A DNA stretch of 64,000 bases from Tetmemena sp. SeJ-2015 (lineage: Eukaryota; Ciliophora; Spirotrichea; Sporadotrichida; Oxytrichidae). The notes under the pieces are model-generated. The model was not told the origin of the DNA. It worked only from the letters and a program-made list of their open reading frames with translations, and did not search any database. Below are positions 59,801 to 64,000 of this stretch, piece after piece; position 1 is the first letter of the stretch; each line of letters opens with the position of its first letter. Both the position numbers and the translations under genes were made by a program. The stretch spans positions 1 to 64,000 of the forward strand of contig JAJKFJ010021927.1 in assembly GCA_027382625.1 (NCBI GenBank), read 5' to 3'.

Positions 59801-59883
59801 GAGTTGGCCTGCATTTGCCTGTGCTGATTTGCCGAGGTGGTCTGATTGTCAGTTGAGCTCATTGTTTCTGCTGTGGAATTCAT
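56818..59883 (-). CDS. Asn/Gln-rich protein with RG tail
   Basis: ATG at 59881-59883: MNSTAETMSSTDNQTTSANQ, then a Ser/Pro/Lys-rich region (KRNSLKVSPGKVHPLPSPSK). A more ordered middle follows (AQECTLGFTEYAINSNLDEF, MPPVMCETLTSLSELLF, NSELFSLLLKFKDVSHKIEE, KFFVSFVNQTSKAYISKVSF, AVSACLHGKYDLNVFVEQ), then a long Gln/Asn-rich part and the C-terminus DSQRGLGFGQGGSRGVYSRK with TGA at 56818-56820. The helical middle followed by a Q/N-rich tail resembles a transcription or RNA-regulatory scaffold, but I assign no family. Several AT-rich breaks need removal to read it through. Confidence 0.55.
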
Positions 59884-60660
59884 ATTTAAATATATAACGA
59901 GCAATCTCCTCCTTTCTCTTCTTTCAATTTAAATTAACTCCAATCACTTTTTTAGTGAAAGACACACATTATATCATGGGTGATTGCTTATTATAAAATA
60001 AACTCATTTAAGCTTTTCTCTTTAGGGGATTATCGTTTAAGTCTCGGGACTGCTGGCTTGTAGAAAAAGAGCTCGAATGATAGAACTAATTATTTTGTTT
60101 ATAAAAGAAATATTTAGCAAATATATTAAAGGGATTAGATTGGTTTGTTGGAATAAATCGGTATTATTTTTCAATTTAGATAGAGAATTTAATTTTAAAT
60201 CTTATTTAAGTAGGATATTTGTGAATAGTATTATATTAATATCATACTCTTTCTATTGTGACCTCTTCTTGGGGTTATCTGTGGCCAATCATTTATAAAT
60301 TGTAGCCAATAAAATCTAATCTAATTATAAAAAATAAGAGACATAATTAATCAAAAGAAGATAAATACAAAGTAATCATGCAAAAAAGAAAGTTTAGAAA
60401 GAGGAAAAATTCAAACTGAGATAAGTGATATTTCTAAATAAATATACATGAGGATCTAATTCACTTTGTAAGAAGCTTGAGTTTTAAGTAGTTTATAATC
60501 TCAATATCTCATAACTTAAAGTAATATTCCTAAGATTTAATGTGCTTTTGTTTAAATTTCTTTATTAATTTGAAATCCAGCTGATAATAATTAATCTGAG
60601 AGTTGGAAAGGGAGCAAAGTTAAATATATACGTACGATTAGCGACGATCAAATCCAATTA
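59884..60660. other. Intergenic between divergent genes
   Basis: About 780 bp, strongly AT-rich. The open frame at 60077-60298 is low-complexity Ile/Leu/Phe from AT-rich sequence and is not called. Probably promoters for both flanking genes. Confidence 0.5.
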
Positions 60661-63515
60661 TGAAACCATTCACACTTCTTAAAAACACCTTTTCACATAA
60701 CAAGTCTACCAGCAGTGCTGCTCAACAGTCGAAAGCTTAGACAAAGCAGCAGCTAAATCACTCAGTTGTCATACAACAATAGAGCCATTAGAAAGACAAA
60801 GGTAAGAATAAGAGAAACTACTCCCACTTTCAAAGTTTTTATTAAAGTTGCAAATCAATCCTTCTTTAGAGGCGAGTTCTTCGGAAGATAATCTGACCAG
60901 CAAGAATAAATTCCTTGAGGCAGATAACGCACACCTCAAACAATTGCTATCGGATATGGAGCAATCACTCAAGATCAACAAGACTATCATCTATATAGAA
61001 TTATGATGAGTGGAGTTAATTAATTAATCTCAAGTCTTGTGGCTGAATCAGGAGACAGGCGACTTCAAACAGTGATCAGTAAAATGAAACAAGACAGTGA
61101 CAATCACTTGGTGACGATCAAGCGCTACTCCCAAGATATCCAGGCCACTCATTCCAAGCTCATGTAACTTGAGCAAGCCCAGTAACGCTCCAAGCTTCAA
61201 GAGATAGATACAAACAAAGTTTTTTGTCTGCACTATTATTGAATTATTCCTAAGTGCTATAAGATCAGCTTCTGAGCCTGAAGTAGTAATTTGATCACAA
61301 GAATAAGAGACTAGAGCAGGCCAACAAGTCTTTCTAGGAACTGTACAATAACGCCAGGAGATTCATCCCCTCCTATGAAAGAACCAAGTCAGATAAGCTT
61401 AGATGATATCTACTAGACAAAGTTAATCAAAAATTTCGAATGCTCATAGTGGGATCTAATTTTTGAAAGTTGAAGAATGACCAGATGCTAGACAAGCAAA
61501 TTCAATAATTCTAGGCTCAACCTGGTCAAATGAAGCTTGATGGAGATATCGGAGCGAATGTGAGTATGCAGTAAGTAAGCATCCTTATGAAAGACCGAGA
61601 AAAGCTGTAAAAGGAATTATTCAAAGCTCTTGAAGACGTCGATCAATTAAAACACTTGCTAGGCCAAACAACTATCAAGACTTTGAATGTGCTATTTAAA
61701 CATTAAATAGACTTTGAACACACAGGTGAATGATGAAGTGGATGTGAGTTTTGAGGGAGCAGGAAATTCAACGAGCTTTGTAACTAGAGTGTGGACATGT
61801 ATTGTGGCAGGAGTGGCTCTAAAAACCACAACATAGGAGGCTAGAATGGACTTGGGTTAGACGGCTATGTCAATAGGACTTTCGATGAAAAAGATTTGTA
61901 TAAGTGTTTCTTTCAATTTCTTCGATGTGATAAACTAGTCTGATGTAAATAATAATTCCAAGCTATACAAAGATAACGTGAATGGCGATCGCTCTTCTAT
62001 TCTAGGGATCGATCATAGACTTTCTAAAAGCTTCTAGGTCTTCCCAGCTAAGTTCTAAAAGAAGAAGCCTGTACTAGGCATCATCATATACGCAGTTTTT
62101 TCTTTATAATCCCCTCTTTAGACTTGTCGAAGCTAAACTAAAATAAGGATTTCAAGGATTGGTATTCCTATTCGAAGAAACTGGAGGATGCGATCCGCCT
62201 ATTAAGAGAGAAAATAAACATGATAGAAGACGAGAACAATATGCTAAGTGAATAAGTCATCTCCCTCAATTAGCGATGTGATGGCCTGTTTACTCAAAAC
62301 CAAAGATTAAGGGAATTCCTTGCCTAAGAAGGAATCGCTTATCCTCAGACTGATTTACAGGGGACTAGCAATTCTAAGTTTCAACATTAGAGATCAAGGA
62401 GTGCAAGCATCACCAGTGCCAATCAGAGTATCTACAGCTAAACTTCTCAAAGTATTAACAGCTTCAGTCAGTAGCAGACAATTCAATCCTCTTAACACAA
62501 GAATTAACAACAGTAGATTATTCAATTACAAACTAATAGCAAGAACAGTTATCTTCAAAACTAGATCAAGGCGAAGAATATCAGCAATGCAGTCGACTAT
62601 AGAGGAGACTTAAAACAGCTTGGTATACCTCAAGAGTAGAAGCAAAAGCTGGACTACTCCTTTTCAAAGAATGACTTTGAGCTTGATGAGATAGTGTTCA
62701 TGGGCAATCACCCCAACACCTTAGCTTCAAAGAAAGTAGATGCAACTAATAAATCCCTCTCCTCAAACTAGCTGAGTTATAGCTAGATTCAAATGTCTGC
62801 TCCTAAGCAGCAAGAGGGACTCAGTTAGTACAGTAGCAATCATAGCAAGCATAAGAGAAGCAGCTCTATCATCAACTCTCGTGCTCCTATTACTAACCTC
62901 ATCTAAATATTTTATCAGCAGGATCACCAGCCAGAGTATCATGAGACAGATTTAAGTTATACAGCTTAGAATAAACAAACCACTGATCAGACTCTTGAAG
63001 ACCAATTTATAGCTACTAGATAGTAAACTTCGCCTTATCAAATGCGAAAGTCTAAACGTAACAAGTCTCAAGTCCACACCTTTGCTCGCAAGAACTTGAC
63101 TCTAGCTATTGAGATGATAGAGAGCGATGCTTAACTGAGATAGCAGCAGAGAGAGGCTTAGATATTACGTAGCAACAGCTCTAAATGCAGTAGGAACAAT
63201 TCATGATGCAGGAAAAGAACCAGACTCCTCAAGAGGCGGAACAGTTGAAGAGTTATGCCTAGTGCAGACCAAGTCAAGTAGCTGATACCATGCGTGATTG
63301 TGATGGCCTCAGTATTGATAGCTCAGCCTTTGATACTCTTAACTCAAAGGGTAATCAAATTTTAATTTTTTCTGGGAAGACAGCTCCACAACGATAACCA
63401 AGAGGACTCGCCCATCAGAGAAAGGTGAAGTTCTACCATAGGTCAATTTGGTGAAGCAATTTACATTATGGAAGATCTCTTTGAAGATCCTTAAACAATA
63501 TTTGGAGATATCTGA
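60661..63515 (+). CDS. Coiled-coil protein
   Basis: ATG 60661: MKPFTLLKNTFSHNKSTSSA, then SLEASSSEDNLTSKNKFLEA and ADNAHLKQLLSDMEQSLKIN (heptad-like). Further stretches: VSILMKDREKLQKELFKALE, DVDQLKHLLGQTTIKTLN, YSKKLEDAIRLLREKINMIE, DENNMLSEQVISLNQRCDGL. Later Ser/Gln-rich sequence (KRSSSIINSRAPITNL, KNLTLAIEMIESDAQLRQQQ) and an acidic end EAIYIMEDLFEDPQTIFGDI before TGA 63513-63515. Long coiled-coils suggest a cytoskeletal or basal-body role, which is inference. AT-rich breaks near 60800-60850, 61010-61050, 61210-61300, 61430-61480, 61900-61960, 62080-62120 and 63350-63380 are probably IESs. Confidence 0.55.
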
Positions 63516-63663
63516 ATGAATAATTTTTATTTTAGTTATTATATCTTAATAAACTAATTCTAATACAATAACTGTGTGTATGTGTTTAAGAAACACTCTT
63601 TGACAACTCATTTACACGATTATTACTCGATGGTTATTATAAAATCGCAGCACTGTTTTTTCT

Positions 63664-64000
63664 TCAACTGTTGGTGAGGCCTCTCTCCACACCCTCGATC
63701 AGGTTCTCATAGAACTTCTTAGTGCACTGGTAGTAGTTCACCAGCTAGCTCTTGAAGTGGTAGAACTCGGAGCGCTCTACGATGTTCGTGTCTAGGAATG
63801 GATCCAATGGCTTCTCTATCAGCTCATGCAAATAAAGTCGAAAGTTCTTCTCCAAGTTTTCCCTTGCATGAACTGGAAAAAGATTCAGCTCTTTCTGGTT
63901 CACCAAGTAGAAAGCGTATACATAGGTGTACTTCAGCACCCGCCTGCACTTGATAACCTCATTGATTGCTTCATCCAGGAACTCCAACTCAGCAGGTGGG
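63664..64000 (-). CDS. Ariadne-type RBR E3 ubiquitin ligase, C-terminal part
   Basis: Partial; continues beyond the window. The minus strand reads LEFLDEAINEVIKCRRVLKY, TYVYAFYLVNQKELNLF, RENLEKNFRLYLHELIEKPL and KKFYENLIEGVERGLTNS, ending TGA at 63664-63666. This matches the Ariadne autoinhibitory helical domain of ARIH1/ARI proteins, in which C-R-R-V-L-K-x-T-Y and a final L-E-G-x-x-x-G-L are typical. The RING1-IBR-RING2 domains should lie to the right of the window. An internal TAG is read as Gln. Confidence 0.85.

Noticed and set aside
60077..60298. 73-codon open frame in AT-rich DNA
   Set aside because: Composition is what random AT-rich sequence gives; no motif or continuation.
1925..64000. 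Standard genetic code with many short ORFs and pseudogenes
   Set aside because: Conserved domains (JAMM, PIGO, RING-kelch, WD) run straight through TAA and TAG where Gln fits, and stop only at TGA.
1..64000. CRISPR arrays, bacterial operons, riboswitches or telomere repeats
   Set aside because: No regularly spaced repeats, no prokaryotic signals, and no C4A4/G4T4-type telomere tracts were found.

Overview
This window reads as germline (micronuclear) DNA of a ciliate, most likely a spirotrich/hypotrich of the Oxytricha-Stylonychia type. Three things seen in the sequence support this. (1) Long conserved reading frames are full of TAA and TAG where Gln fits, and end at TGA (code 6). (2) Most genes are broken by short AT-rich inserts flanked by exact direct repeats of 3-14 bp. 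Removing the insert plus one repeat copy restores the frame, which is how internal eliminated sequences (IESs) with pointers behave. (3) At least two genes are scrambled: their halves lie on opposite strands, far apart, and share an in-frame pointer at the broken ends. The species assignment is inference. CDS coordinates below are germline spans that include IESs. Frames that look shifted are usually IESs rather than pseudogenes.

Layout, left to right. 0-1.7 kb: a dispersed repeat and two decayed copies of a GNAT acetyltransferase, next to the intact-looking GNAT gene (1.9-2.8 kb, minus). 3.4-8 kb: a GPI ethanolamine-phosphate transferase (PIGO) whose C-terminal segment is inverted and separated from the rest by an RGG-rich gene. 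8.1-8.8 kb: the C-terminal half of a lysophospholipid acyltransferase (plus); its N-terminal half is at 21.1-21.7 kb on the minus strand, joined by a 12-bp pointer. Between these halves lie tRNA-Val(AAC), a MYSM1-like JAMM deubiquitinase, an ARF-like GTPase, a RING/coiled-coil/kelch protein, a GDP-hexose phosphorylase and an unidentified gene.

22-41 kb: long Asn/Gln/Ser-rich genes, a protein with repeated Thr-Phe-x-Pro motifs, a second copy of the dispersed repeat, a TauD-type dioxygenase, a leucine-rich-repeat protein and a 7.5-kb low-complexity locus. 41-56 kb: an unidentified minus-strand gene holding a tRNA-Ser-like relic, a small gene with both true 45-nt introns and an IES, and a WD-repeat gene interrupted by a 2.04-kb IES that itself contains reading frames. 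53.6-64 kb: a cysteine-containing unknown gene, an N/Q-rich gene, a coiled-coil gene and the 3' end of an ariadne-type RBR ubiquitin ligase.

Neighbours do not form pathways. The organising principle is nesting: DNA that must be skipped or inverted to build one somatic gene contains complete precursors of others.
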